Assembly: GCF_004358185.1 (NCBI RefSeq)
Contig: NZ_SMUV01000069.1
Coordinates: 62,001 to 126,000 of the forward strand
Length of the DNA stretch: 64,000 bases
Direction of reading: 5' to 3'
From: Antarcticimicrobium luteum
Lineage (GTDB): Bacteria > Pseudomonadota > Alphaproteobacteria > Rhodobacterales > Rhodobacteraceae
The stretch's first letter is position 1. The number at the start of each line of letters is the position of its first letter. The position numbers were made by a program, and so were the translations under genes. The notes below the pieces were generated by a model. The model ran no database searches. It was not told the DNA's origin and worked only from the letters and a program-made list of their open reading frames with translations. Positions 36,254 to 44,423 of the stretch are shown here, in pieces.

Positions 36254-36970
36254 TCAGCCGCGAAAGCCGGTGGCGACCACGAATTTTTCCGAACTGTCCG
36301 ACCGGGAGGCGGGTGGTTTCACATTGGCGACCTTGGTGAATTTCTGCTTCAGCAGCTTTTGCAGATCGCCCTCGGCGCCGCCGGCAAGAACCTTGGCGAT
36401 AAAGGTGCCGCCCTCTTCCAGCACGTCAAAAGCGAAATAGGCGGCCGCCTCGCACAGCGAAATGATGCGCAGATGGTCGGTCTGCTTGTGGCCGGAGCTG
36501 GCTGCGGCCATGTCGGACATCACCACGTCGGCCTTGCCGCCCAGCCAGTCCTTGACCTGTTCGTCGGCGCCTTCGGCCATGAAATCGAGCTGGTGGATCT
36601 CGGCCCCCGGGATCGGCTCAACCTCCTGCAGGTCGATGCCGATGATCCGGCCCACCGCCTTGCCCTTTTTTTCACCCAGCGCATTGATGCGCGGCACCGC
36701 AACCTGAATCCAGCCGCCGGGCGCACAGCCCAGATCGACCACCCGCGCGCCGGGCACGAGAAACCGGAACTTATCATCCAGTTCCATGATCTTGAACGCC
36801 GCACGGCCGCGGAACCCCTCGGCCTGTGCGCGTTTGACATAGGGGTCGTTGAGCTGGCGCTGCAGCCAGCGGGTCGAGGACAGCTTGCGCCCCCGCGCCG
36901 TCTTCACCTTCACCGTCAGGTCGCGCTGTCCGCGCCCAGATGTGTTCCGCCCGGTCGTGTTCTTGGCCAT
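36254..36970 (-). CDS. rlmE: 23S rRNA 2'-O-methyltransferase RlmE
   Basis: 238-aa FtsJ/RrmJ-type methyltransferase that methylates U2552 of 23S rRNA using SAM. It has [36 protein letters not shown] (catalytic Lys in AFK), the SAM motif [41 protein letters not shown] (catalytic Asp) and [16 protein letters not shown] (Lys). ATG 36970 gives the expected basic N-terminal tail; a GTG five codons upstream is in frame. In alphaproteobacteria it usually follows a Ppx/GppA gene; here a YdhR-like gene lies between them. Confidence 0.96.
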   Translation of the reverse strand: MAKNTTGRNTSGRGQRDLTVKVKTARGRKLSSTRWLQRQLNDPYVKRAQAEGFRGRAAFKIMELDDKFRFLVPGARVVDLGCAPGGWIQVAVPRINALGEKKGKAVGRIIGIDLQEVEPIPGAEIHQLDFMAEGADEQVKDWLGGKADVVMSDMAAASSGHKQTDHLRIISLCEAAAYFAFDVLEEGGTFIAKVLAGGAEGDLQKLLKQKFTKVANVKPPASRSDSSEKFVVATGFRG

Positions 36971-37032
36971 GGTCCAGTTCTCCACAATCGTGCCCCGTTA
37001 TCGGTTCGCGCCGGCCCGGGCAAGGGGCGGGG

Positions 37033-37380
37033 CTATCCGGCATCCCGCCGCCAAGGCGGCGGCACCGGGGCGCCGTTGACGCGCACCTCGCCGGCCGCAT
37101 TGTCCAGAACGACCGGACAATCGTACAGTTCCAGCGTCGGGCGTACGCCAAATCGCCCCTCCATCCAGTCGGCCCAGCCGTCGTTGAACCAGGCCTCCGC
37201 CGCCTCGCGGCTGGCGAACTCATAGATGCCGCCGCCGCCCGCCTCGCTGTTGAGGTAGTATTTGCGCCGCAGCCCCGGCACCTCGTGAAAGATTACGCTG
37301 GACTCCAGCGATTGCCGGATCACCGCGTCGGCGGGCCGCTTGGGACCCTCCAGCGGTATCCTGACGATGGCGATGATCAT
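37033..37380 (-). CDS. YdhR-like dimeric alpha/beta-barrel protein
   Basis: 115-aa protein with the ferredoxin-like dimer fold typical of putative monooxygenases of the YdhR group: MIIAIVRIPLEG, SVIFHEVPGLRRKYYLNSE and GGIYEFASREAAEAWFND. A good GGAAAG ribosome site lies before ATG 37380. No catalytic residues can be pointed to, since the family works by shaping a pocket. It is inserted between ppx and rlmE on the same strand; co-transcription is likely but there is a gap of about 190 bases to ppx. Confidence 0.75.
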   Translation of the reverse strand: MIIAIVRIPLEGPKRPADAVIRQSLESSVIFHEVPGLRRKYYLNSEAGGGGIYEFASREAAEAWFNDGWADWMEGRFGVRPTLELYDCPVVLDNAAGEVRVNGAPVPPPWRRDAG

Positions 37381-37570
37381 CTTTCCTGCCCTCTCTCGGT
37401 TTTCCGGCCAGTATCGCCCCAATCCTGCCCAACGCCAAGCGCCGAACCGCAAAAGGGGCGCCTCCCCCGGGATACTTGGGGCCGGAAAACGACCGGGGAA
37501 GGTGAGGGGGCTGAAAATACCCCAGGGGCCGCGAGGGGGCGGACTGCCCCCGCAGGGACGTCAGGAGCGA

Positions 37571-38683
37571 TCAGAACGGGCCGTCCTCCAGCACGCCGTC
37601 GGCACTCATCTGGGCATAGAGCAGCCCCTCGCGCAGGCCGCGGTCGGCCACCGAGAGCCGATCGGTCGGCCAGCAGCGCAACAGCGCCTGAAGGATCGCC
37701 GATCCAGACATGATCAGCGCCTGCCGATCCTCGCCGATGCGGGGATCGCGGCGGCGTCCGAGCGGGCCGAGGTCGAGATAGCCGCGGATCACCTTGTCGA
37801 TCTGATCCGAGGTCATGCGCAGCCCGTCCACCTTGGTCCGGTCATAGCGTTTCAGCCCCAGGTGGCTGGCGGCAACCGTGGTGACGGTGCCCGAGGTGCC
37901 GACGATCTGAAACCCCTCGCGCGCCTGCACGTCCTGATATGGGGTGAACTCGGCCAGGTTCTCTTCGAAGAACCAGCTCATCAGGGCGAAACGGGCGGAG
38001 TCGTCCTCGACGTCGATGAACTGATCGCGCAGCGTCGCGACGCCCAGCGGCACAGAGATCCAATCGACCACCTTGGCGGCGGGAAAGGGGCTTTCGGGCG
38101 GGTGGAATCCCGCATGCAGCCGCATGATCGCCGCAGGCCGGTCGCGCCGCGGGATCGAGGAGATGTCGATCCAGACCAGTTCGGTCGATCCGCCGCCGAT
38201 ATCGACCACCAGCAGTTGTTCCGTCTTGGTCGAGACCAGTGGCGCGCAGGAGATCACGGCGAGCCGCGCCTCTTCCTCGGGCTGGATGATCTCCAGGGTC
38301 AGCCCGGTTTCCCGTTTGACCTGGCGGATGAATTCGCGCGCGTTCTTGGCCCGCCGGCACGCCTCGGTCGTGACCAGCCGCATGCGGTGGACCTTGTTGC
38401 GCTTGATCTTCTGCTGACAGATCCGCAGCGCCTGGATCGTGCGCGCCATCGAGGCGCGCGAAAGACGCCCGGTCCGCTCCAGCCCGGAGCCGAGCTGGAC
38501 GGATTTCGAGAAACTGTCGACCACATGAAACCCGCTGCCCTTGGGTTGGGCAATGAGCATGCGGCAACTATTGGTACCCAGATCCAGCGCCGCATAGAGC
38601 GCATCTGGATCGGGCCGGGACGGCGCAGGGCTTTCGACCGGTTTCGGGAACGCGCCCGCACCTTTGGGACGCTTGGGCGCCAT
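37571..38683 (-). CDS. Ppx/GppA-family phosphatase
   Basis: 370-aa actin-like-ATPase-fold phosphatase that hydrolyses polyphosphate and/or pppGpp. Motifs are ALDLGTNSCRMLIA (phosphate 1), VDIGGGSTELVWI (phosphate 2), the acidic EEEARLAVIS site and VGTSGTVTTVAASHLGL (phosphate-2-like loop). A Pro-rich 25-residue N-terminal extension precedes the fold. It lacks the C-terminal HD domain of long Ppx proteins, as in most alphaproteobacterial homologues. With the PPK2 gene at 44.4 kb, the window has both a synthetic/degradative kinase and a phosphatase of polyphosphate. Confidence 0.9.
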   Translation of the reverse strand: MAPKRPKGAGAFPKPVESPAPSRPDPDALYAALDLGTNSCRMLIAQPKGSGFHVVDSFSKSVQLGSGLERTGRLSRASMARTIQALRICQQKIKRNKVHRMRLVTTEACRRAKNAREFIRQVKRETGLTLEIIQPEEEARLAVISCAPLVSTKTEQLLVVDIGGGSTELVWIDISSIPRRDRPAAIMRLHAGFHPPESPFPAAKVVDWISVPLGVATLRDQFIDVEDDSARFALMSWFFEENLAEFTPYQDVQAREGFQIVGTSGTVTTVAASHLGLKRYDRTKVDGLRMTSDQIDKVIRGYLDLGPLGRRRDPRIGEDRQALIMSGSAILQALLRCWPTDRLSVADRGLREGLLYAQMSADGVLEDGPF

Positions 38684-38917
38684 GACAACACGCCCTCCGA
38701 TTTCGAGTTATGTTCAAGCTATGTCTTTGCCGTCCCCCGCGCAAGGGATCACGGCGCTCATATTCAACTTGAAAAGAATGAGGGTGGCCAAGGCTGGCCA
38801 GGCGGGGCGCGATTGCCTAGGCATTGGTCGCGGAATGCGTCGTTTCCGTCGAAATTCGGCGACGGCGCGCGGCACTCCTGCCGTAGAGAGAGCGCAGAGA
38901 GAACGGGGAATCAGACC

Positions 38918-39214
38918 ATGCCGGACGTTACGATCGTTTACTGGCGCGACATTCCGGCCCAGATCATCGTGGGCAAGGGCCGTCGTGGCACCAAGCGGGT
39001 GCTGGCCGAACGGTTTGAACAGGCCATCGACCGGGCCGCGATGAAAGGCGGCGCGGCCGGCACCGATGCCTATCTGGCAGAATGGCGCAAGGCCGATCCC
39101 TATCCGGTGGAGGGTGAGGCGGCCGAAGTGGCCGAGGCCGAGGCCACCCGTCTCGAAGCGCACTACGATCAGGAACGTCTCAAGGCCCTGATCGCGAACG
39201 ACGGCTGGGCATGA
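38918..39214 (+). CDS. Small conserved protein (virulence-factor family annotation)
   Basis: 98 aa (MPDVTIVYWRDIPAQIIVGK ...), a compact alpha/beta protein with no signal peptide. I recognise the TIVYWRDIPAQI opening as that of a small family usually named 'virulence factor' without a known activity. It ends with ATGA overlapping an upstream possible start of the MetF-like gene, so it is the first gene of a unit with the MetF-like and methyltransferase genes. The consistent linkage to tetrahydrofolate genes suggests a role in one-carbon or corrinoid metabolism rather than virulence. Confidence 0.7.
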   Translation: MPDVTIVYWRDIPAQIIVGKGRRGTKRVLAERFEQAIDRAAMKGGAAGTDAYLAEWRKADPYPVEGEAAEVAEAEATRLEAHYDQERLKALIANDGWA

Positions 39215-39240
39215 GCCTGACATCACTCTGGGAGGCCGCA

Positions 39241-40170
39241 ATGGCACTGTTGAACTTCAAAAGACGCGACGCGGCCGCCCCGGCGCCGGTGAACTGCCAG
39301 GTCGAGGCGCTGCTTGACGGCTATTCGATCGAGGTGATGCCGCGCACCGCCGAGAAGGTCGAGGATTTCCGCGATCTTCTGCCCGAGGGCACAAGGGTCT
39401 ATATCGCCCATATCGACGGCACCCCCATCGAGGACATGGTGCGCACCGCCGCCCGGCTGGCGCGCGATGGCTATGCGGTGATGCCGCATTTCCCGGCCCG
39501 CATCATCAGGGACCGCGCCACGCTGGAAAACTGGATCGCCATGTACCAGGGCGAGGCGGGCGTCGAGCAGGCGCTGTTGCTGGCGGGCGGGGTTTCGGAA
39601 CCGCTAGGCGATTTCGACAGCTCGATGCAGCTCATGGAAACCGGCCTGTTCGACAAGGCCGGGTTCAAGCGGTTGCACGTTGCCGGCCATCCCGAGGGCA
39701 ACCGCGACATCGACCCGGATGGCGGCGAAGACAATGTGATGGCCGCGCTGCGCTGGAAACAGGCGTTCAGCGAACGCACCGATGCCCAGATGGCGCTGGC
39801 GACCCAATTCGCCTTTGACGCGAAGCCGATCATCGCCTGGGCCGAGGGGCTGCAGGCGGCGGGCATCGACCTGCCGATCCATATCGGCATCGCCGGGCCG
39901 GCAAAGTTGCAGACGCTGATCAAATTCGCCATCGCCTGTGGCGTCGGCCCCTCGCTCAGGGTGCTGCAGAAACGGGCGATGGATGTCACCAAATTGCTGC
40001 TGCCCTATGAGCCGACCGATGTGCTGGCCGACCTGGCCGCCCACAAGGCCGCCAATCCGGGCTTCAACATCACCAACGTGCATTTCTTTCCGCTGGGCGG
40101 TATCAAGACCAACGCCACCTGGGCGATCGAACATGGCGGCGCCGCAGGCGTCCCCGCAAATCAAAGCTGA
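39241..40170 (+). CDS. Divergent MetF-like methylenetetrahydrofolate reductase
   Basis: 309-aa TIM-barrel protein related to MetF, which reduces methylene-tetrahydrofolate to methyl-tetrahydrofolate. Family traits: SIEVMPRTAEKV (in place of the usual FEFFPPK), ARLARDGYAVMPHFPARII, LLLAGGVSEPLGDF (as in the LRGD/L-LAGD region), HVAGHPEGNRD and GIAGPAKLQTLIKFA. The start GGGAGG-N5-ATG at 39241 is preferred; ATG 39211, which overlaps the previous stop, is the alternative. Changes at the flavin-loop motif mean it may be a specialised paralogue. It is followed by the methyl-THF methyltransferase module. Confidence 0.82.
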   Translation: MALLNFKRRDAAAPAPVNCQVEALLDGYSIEVMPRTAEKVEDFRDLLPEGTRVYIAHIDGTPIEDMVRTAARLARDGYAVMPHFPARIIRDRATLENWIAMYQGEAGVEQALLLAGGVSEPLGDFDSSMQLMETGLFDKAGFKRLHVAGHPEGNRDIDPDGGEDNVMAALRWKQAFSERTDAQMALATQFAFDAKPIIAWAEGLQAAGIDLPIHIGIAGPAKLQTLIKFAIACGVGPSLRVLQKRAMDVTKLLLPYEPTDVLADLAAHKAANPGFNITNVHFFPLGGIKTNATWAIEHGGAAGVPANQS

Positions 40171-40181
40171 AAGGCCGTTTA

Positions 40182-41246
40182 ATGACGCGCACCGTAGTCG
40201 AAAGCAAAACCAAGACAGCCGTGATCGGCTTTGACCAGCCCTTTTGCGTGATCGGCGAACGTATCAATCCGACCGGCCGCAAGAAACTGGCGGCTGAGCT
40301 GGAGGCGGGCGATTTCTCGACCGTCGAAAAGGATGCCGTGGCGCAGGTCGCCGCCGGGGCCAACATCCTCGATATCAATGCCGGGGTCGTCTATAACTCG
40401 AACCCCAACCCGAACGAGACCGAGCCGCCGCTGATGACCCGGATCGTCGAGATGGTGCAGGCGCTGGTTGATATCCCGCTGTGCATCGACAGCTCGGTGC
40501 CCGGCGCGCTGGAGGCGGGGTTGCAGGCGGCCGAGGGCCGGCCGCTGCTGAACTCCGTCACCGGCGAGGAGGAGCGGATGGAACTGGTCCTGCCGCTGGT
40601 CAAGAAATACAACGTGCCGGTGGTGGCGATCTCGAACGACGATACCGGAATCTCCGAGGATCCCGACGTGCGCTTTGCCGTGGCCAAGAAGATCGTCGAG
40701 CGCGCCGCCGATTTCGGCATCCCTGCGCATGACATCGTGGTCGACCCGCTGGTGATGCCGATCGGCGCCATGGCGACCGCCGGTCAGCAGGTGTTCGCGC
40801 TGGTGCGACGCCTGCGTGAGGAACTGGGCGTGAACACCACCTGCGGCGCGTCCAACGTGTCGTTCGGGCTGCCGAACCGGCATGGGATCAACAATGCCTT
40901 TCTGCCGATGGCGATGGGCGCGGGGATGACCAGCGCGATCATGAACCCCTGCGCGCTGCCGGTCGGCGCCAGCAAGATCGCCGAAAAGCGGGCCGAAGCC
41001 GCCGCCGCCGGCATCGTCCTGCCCGAGGATCTGGACGACGAGGCCTTTTGCCAGCTGTTCGGCCTGGGCAGCACCCAGTTCCGCCCCGGCTCGGAAATGA
41101 CGGCCATTCGCGCCGCCAATCTGCTGACCAACCACGACCCGCATGGCGGCGAGTGGATCCGGTTCAACAAACCGCCCGCGGCGCCGGGCGAGGAGGGCGC
41201 CGGAGGCCGACGCGGCCGCGCCGGTGGACGCCGCCGCCGCGCCTGA
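40182..41246 (+). CDS. Methyl-tetrahydrofolate methyltransferase module (split MetH-like)
   Basis: 354-aa pterin-binding TIM barrel. It matches the methyl-THF-binding domain of cobalamin-dependent methionine synthase and related corrinoid methyltransferases: FCVIGERINPTGRKKL, GANILDINAG (Asp), DIPLCIDSS, LLNSVTGEEERM, DPLVMPIG and CGASNVSFGLP with NRHGINNAFLP. There is no homocysteine or cobalamin domain in this gene, so it is the pterin piece of a split enzyme. It ends in an Arg/Gly-rich tail (GRRGRAGGRRRRA) unusual for the domain. A terminator follows at 41266-41290. Confidence 0.9.
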   Translation: MTRTVVESKTKTAVIGFDQPFCVIGERINPTGRKKLAAELEAGDFSTVEKDAVAQVAAGANILDINAGVVYNSNPNPNETEPPLMTRIVEMVQALVDIPLCIDSSVPGALEAGLQAAEGRPLLNSVTGEEERMELVLPLVKKYNVPVVAISNDDTGISEDPDVRFAVAKKIVERAADFGIPAHDIVVDPLVMPIGAMATAGQQVFALVRRLREELGVNTTCGASNVSFGLPNRHGINNAFLPMAMGAGMTSAIMNPCALPVGASKIAEKRAEAAAAGIVLPEDLDDEAFCQLFGLGSTQFRPGSEMTAIRAANLLTNHDPHGGEWIRFNKPPAAPGEEGAGGRRGRAGGRRRRA

Positions 41247-41265
41247 TCCGCGAAAATGACGGCTG

Positions 41266-41290
41266 GGCCGGGTCTTGCACCCGGCCTTTT
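41266..41290 (+). terminator. Rho-independent terminator after methyltransferase gene
   Basis: Perfect 8-bp stem GGCCGGGT / ACCCGGCC (41266-41273 and 41279-41286) with a CTTGC loop and a TTTT tail. It closes the 38.9-41.2 kb unit. Confidence 0.75.
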
Positions 41291-41463
41291 CATGTTTCGG
41301 ACCATAAAGTGCCCTTTTTCTCTATTTATCCGATTGTTGGCCAAGGATACTCATCTTTCGCGTGAGGCGTTCCTCTGGCGGCACCGGCGGGCCTGCTCTG
41401 TTTCCGCCGTTCCCGGATGATAAAGCTTGACCGCACGCCCCTCTATCGGGTGGGCTGGGAGGC

Positions 41464-42507
41464 ATGGATATTCAGCCCAACCCCCATCGCGGCAACGCCC
41501 ATTCCATGGCCGAGCTTGAACCGTTTCCGCTGCCCAGCACCGACGCCGGGCGGCCGCTGGCCCTGGTCCGGAAATGCCCCCGCCATGCGCCAACCCCGCT
41601 GCTGCAATCCGACGCCTTGGCAGCCGGATGCGGTGTCGGCCAGGTCTGGTTGAAGGATGAGCGCGACCGCATGGGGCTGGGCAGTTTCAAGGCGCTGGGG
41701 GCGGCCTATGTCATCGCTTGCGATGCGGCGGAGGGGGATCTCTCGGGCGTTACCTATGTGACCGCCAGTGCCGGCAATCACGGTCTTTCGGTTGCTGCCG
41801 GGGCACGGGCGTTCGGCGCCCGCGCTGTGGTCTACGTGGCCGAGACGGTGCCGGAGAGTTTCGCCCAGCGGCTGCGGGCCGAGGGGGCCGAGGTGGTACG
41901 AGAGGGCGCCGACTACGAGGCCAGCATGGCCGCCGCCGCAAAATCCGCCGAGGTCAGTGGCTGGCAATTGCTGTCGGACAGTTCCTGGCCCGGCTACATG
42001 GCGCGGCCGCATCGGCTGATGGAAGGGTATCTTGTGCTGGTGGACGAGATCATCCGGGATATGCCGCAGGTTCCGACCCATGTGGTGTTGCAGGCGGGTG
42101 TCGGCGGGCTGGCCGGGGCGGCGGCGGCGCTGATGCGGGATCGCTGGGGGGATGCGCCGCTGATCGCGGTGGTGGAGCCGCAGGCGGCCCCGGCACTGGC
42201 CGCCTCGATCGCAGCCGGCGCGCCCCTCGTAACGCAGGGGCCGGTCTCGGACATGGGGCGGCTCGATTGCAAGGAGCCGTCCTGGGTCGCCCTGCGCGGG
42301 CTGGCGCGGGATGCCGATGTCTTTCTGACCATCAGCGAGGAGGAGGGGCATCGCGGCGCCGACATCGCCTCCGGGGCCGGGTTTCCTACCACCGCCTCCG
42401 GCGCGGCGGGGCTCGCCGGGCTGATCGCCGCCGCGGATGCGGACGCGCTGGGGCTGGATGAGACCTCCCGCGCGCTGGTCATCGTGAGCGAGGGGCCCCA
42501 GCCATGA
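41464..42507 (+). CDS. PLP ammonia-lyase (diaminopropionate/threonine dehydratase-like)
   Basis: 347-aa fold-type II PLP enzyme, nearest in pattern to diaminopropionate ammonia-lyase and EutB-like dehydratases. The PLP lysine lies in KDERDRMGLGSFKALGAAY; cofactor contacts include TASAGNHGLSVA and AGVGGLAGAAAAL. An N-terminal NPHRG segment resembles DAPAL N-termini. ATG 41464 follows GGGAGG closely; ATG 41506 is an alternative. First gene of a coupled operon with an M24 peptidase-fold enzyme and a racemase-family protein (four-base overlap with the former). Beta-elimination on a hydroxy- or diamino-acid is inferred; the substrate is unknown. Confidence 0.82.
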   Translation: MDIQPNPHRGNAHSMAELEPFPLPSTDAGRPLALVRKCPRHAPTPLLQSDALAAGCGVGQVWLKDERDRMGLGSFKALGAAYVIACDAAEGDLSGVTYVTASAGNHGLSVAAGARAFGARAVVYVAETVPESFAQRLRAEGAEVVREGADYEASMAAAAKSAEVSGWQLLSDSSWPGYMARPHRLMEGYLVLVDEIIRDMPQVPTHVVLQAGVGGLAGAAAALMRDRWGDAPLIAVVEPQAAPALAASIAAGAPLVTQGPVSDMGRLDCKEPSWVALRGLARDADVFLTISEEEGHRGADIASGAGFPTTASGAAGLAGLIAAADADALGLDETSRALVIVSEGPQP

Positions 42508-43664
42508 GCGGTCCCGCGCGCGGATTTCCGGCCTCGGAATACCGCGTGCGGGTGGCGCGCGCGCAGGCCCGGATGGCGGCGCGGGGTCTGGCCGCGCTGC
42601 TGCTGACCACCGAGGCCGATCTGCGGTATTTCAGCGGCTTTCTCACCCGGTTCTGGGAAAGCCCGACCCGGCCCTGGTTTCTGATCGTACCGGCCTCGGG
42701 CGATCCGGTGGCGGTGATCCCGGCGATCGGCGCGGCGCTGATGGCGCGGGGGTGGATCACGGATATCCGCACCTGGCCCGCGCCCGACCCGGAGGATGAT
42801 GGCGTCAGCCTGCTGGCCGATGCGCTGAGCAAAATCGCAGGCAAGGGCGGGCGCGTCGGCCTGCCGATGGGGCTGGAAAGCCACCTGCGGATGCCGCTGG
42901 CGGATTGGGCCGGGGTCCAGGCGCGGGCGGCGGTGGAGATCACTGACGACGGCGGCATCACCCGTGCGCTGCGAATGGTGAAATCAGAGGCCGAGATCGA
43001 CAGGATCCGCGCCGCCTGCGCGGTGGCGGGCCGCGCCTTTGCCCGGGTCCCCGAGATCGCGCGCGCCGGTGTTCCGCTGGAGGATCTGTTCCGCCGGTTC
43101 CAATGCCTGTGCCTGGAGGAGGGGGCCGACTGGGTGCCCTATCTGGCCGGAGCGGCGGAGCAGGGGGGGTATGCCGACGTGATCTCGCCCGCCGGGCCCG
43201 ATCCGTTGCGCCGGGGCGATGTGCTGATGCTGGACACCGGGGTGATCCGAGACGGTTATTTTTGCGATTTCGACCGGAATTTCTCGGTCGGGCCGGCTGG
43301 CGATGCCGTCCGCACGGCCCACGCCGCCCTGATTGACGCCACGCAGGAGGCCGCGGAGGCGGCCGCCCCCGGCCGTACCGCCGCCGAGCTGTTCGGAGTG
43401 CTGCATGCGGCGCTGTCCCGGCACGGCACGCCCGGCGCGGGGCGGCTGGGGCATGGGCTGGGGATGCAACTGACCGAGGGGCTTTCGTTGATCCCCGGCG
43501 ATCGGACGGTGCTGGCGCCGGGCATGGTGATTACGCTCGAGCCGGGGCTGTCGCTGGGGCCAGGGCGGCTGATGGTGCATGAGGAGAACATCGTGATCCG
43601 CGAGACCGGGGCCGAGTTCCTGTCGCCGCCCGCCGGGCGCGAGATCGTCACGCTGGAGGGATGA
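42504..43664 (+). CDS. M24-family metallopeptidase/creatinase-fold hydrolase
   Basis: 386-aa protein with the creatinase N-terminal domain and the pita-bread M24 domain. All five metal-ligand positions are present: MLDTG, CDFDRNF, GHGLGMQLTE, TLEPG and HEENIVI. The family includes Xaa-Pro peptidases, creatinase and ectoine hydrolase (DoeA/EutD); retained ligands point to a metal-dependent reaction, unlike what I recall for ectoine hydrolase. Its ATG overlaps the previous gene's stop. Here it probably opens or cleaves an amide-linked compound upstream of the PLP enzyme. Confidence 0.88.
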   Translation: MSGPARGFPASEYRVRVARAQARMAARGLAALLLTTEADLRYFSGFLTRFWESPTRPWFLIVPASGDPVAVIPAIGAALMARGWITDIRTWPAPDPEDDGVSLLADALSKIAGKGGRVGLPMGLESHLRMPLADWAGVQARAAVEITDDGGITRALRMVKSEAEIDRIRAACAVAGRAFARVPEIARAGVPLEDLFRRFQCLCLEEGADWVPYLAGAAEQGGYADVISPAGPDPLRRGDVLMLDTGVIRDGYFCDFDRNFSVGPAGDAVRTAHAALIDATQEAAEAAAPGRTAAELFGVLHAALSRHGTPGAGRLGHGLGMQLTEGLSLIPGDRTVLAPGMVITLEPGLSLGPGRLMVHEENIVIRETGAEFLSPPAGREIVTLEG

Positions 43665-43667
43665 GCC

Positions 43668-44423
43668 ATGCAGGTCTTTTCGTTCGACACCCGGCCGCGC
43701 AGAAACCCTGCCCTCGGCATGGTCGTATTGCAGGTCGACGAGCGGATCGAGGCGGATGCCCGCCGCCTTCTGCCGCCGGCGGTCGATCTGATGGTCAGCC
43801 GGGTGCCCAGCGGGCTGGACGTGACCCCCGCGACGCTGGCGCGGATGGAGGGCGAGTTGCCGCGCGCGGCGGCGCTGCTGCCCGGGTCGGTCGATTTCGA
43901 TGTCATCGGCTATGGCTGCACCTCGGGCGCGGCCCAGATCGGGCCTGCCCGCGTGGCGGATCAGGTCCGCGCCGGCGCGCGCTGCGCCCATGTGACCGAT
44001 CCGGTCAGCGCCCTGACCGCCGCCTGCGGTGCGCTGGGTCTGCGGCGGCTGGCGCTGCTGTCGCCTTATGTCGAGACGGTCTCGGACCGGCTGCGGCAGG
44101 TGCTTTCCGATCAGGGGATAGACACGCCCGTTTTCGGCAGTTTCGCCGAGGCCGAAGAGGCCCGCGTGGCGCGGATCACGCCGGCCTCGGTGGTAACGGC
44201 GGCGCGGACCCTGGCCGGGACGGGGGCGGTTGACGGGATCTTTCTGTCCTGCACCAATCTTGACACGCTGCCGGCGATCCCCGCGCTGGAACGCGAGATC
44301 GGGCTGCCGGTTCTGTCCAGCAATCTGGTCCTTGCCTGGCATATGTTGCGGCTGGCAGGCGCCGGATCGCCCCAGCTCGAATGCGCGCTGGCGCGACCGG
44401 CCGGGCAGGGGGCGATCATATGA
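43668..44423 (+). CDS. Asp/Glu racemase-superfamily protein (maleate isomerase/EutA-like)
   Basis: 251-aa two-lobed protein of the group with maleate cis-trans isomerase, arylmalonate decarboxylase and EutA. Two catalytic cysteines are placed as in the family: GYGCTSGAAQIG in lobe one and LSCTNLDTLPAIPALE in lobe two. A clear GGAGGG ribosome site precedes ATG 43668, three bases after the M24 stop. EutA-like genes occur in ectoine/hydroxyectoine clusters next to EutB- and M24-type genes, the same trio found here. Activity and substrate are inferred only; it overlaps the PPK2 gene by ATGA. Confidence 0.82.
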   Translation: MQVFSFDTRPRRNPALGMVVLQVDERIEADARRLLPPAVDLMVSRVPSGLDVTPATLARMEGELPRAAALLPGSVDFDVIGYGCTSGAAQIGPARVADQVRAGARCAHVTDPVSALTAACGALGLRRLALLSPYVETVSDRLRQVLSDQGIDTPVFGSFAEAEEARVARITPASVVTAARTLAGTGAVDGIFLSCTNLDTLPAIPALEREIGLPVLSSNLVLAWHMLRLAGAGSPQLECALARPAGQGAII

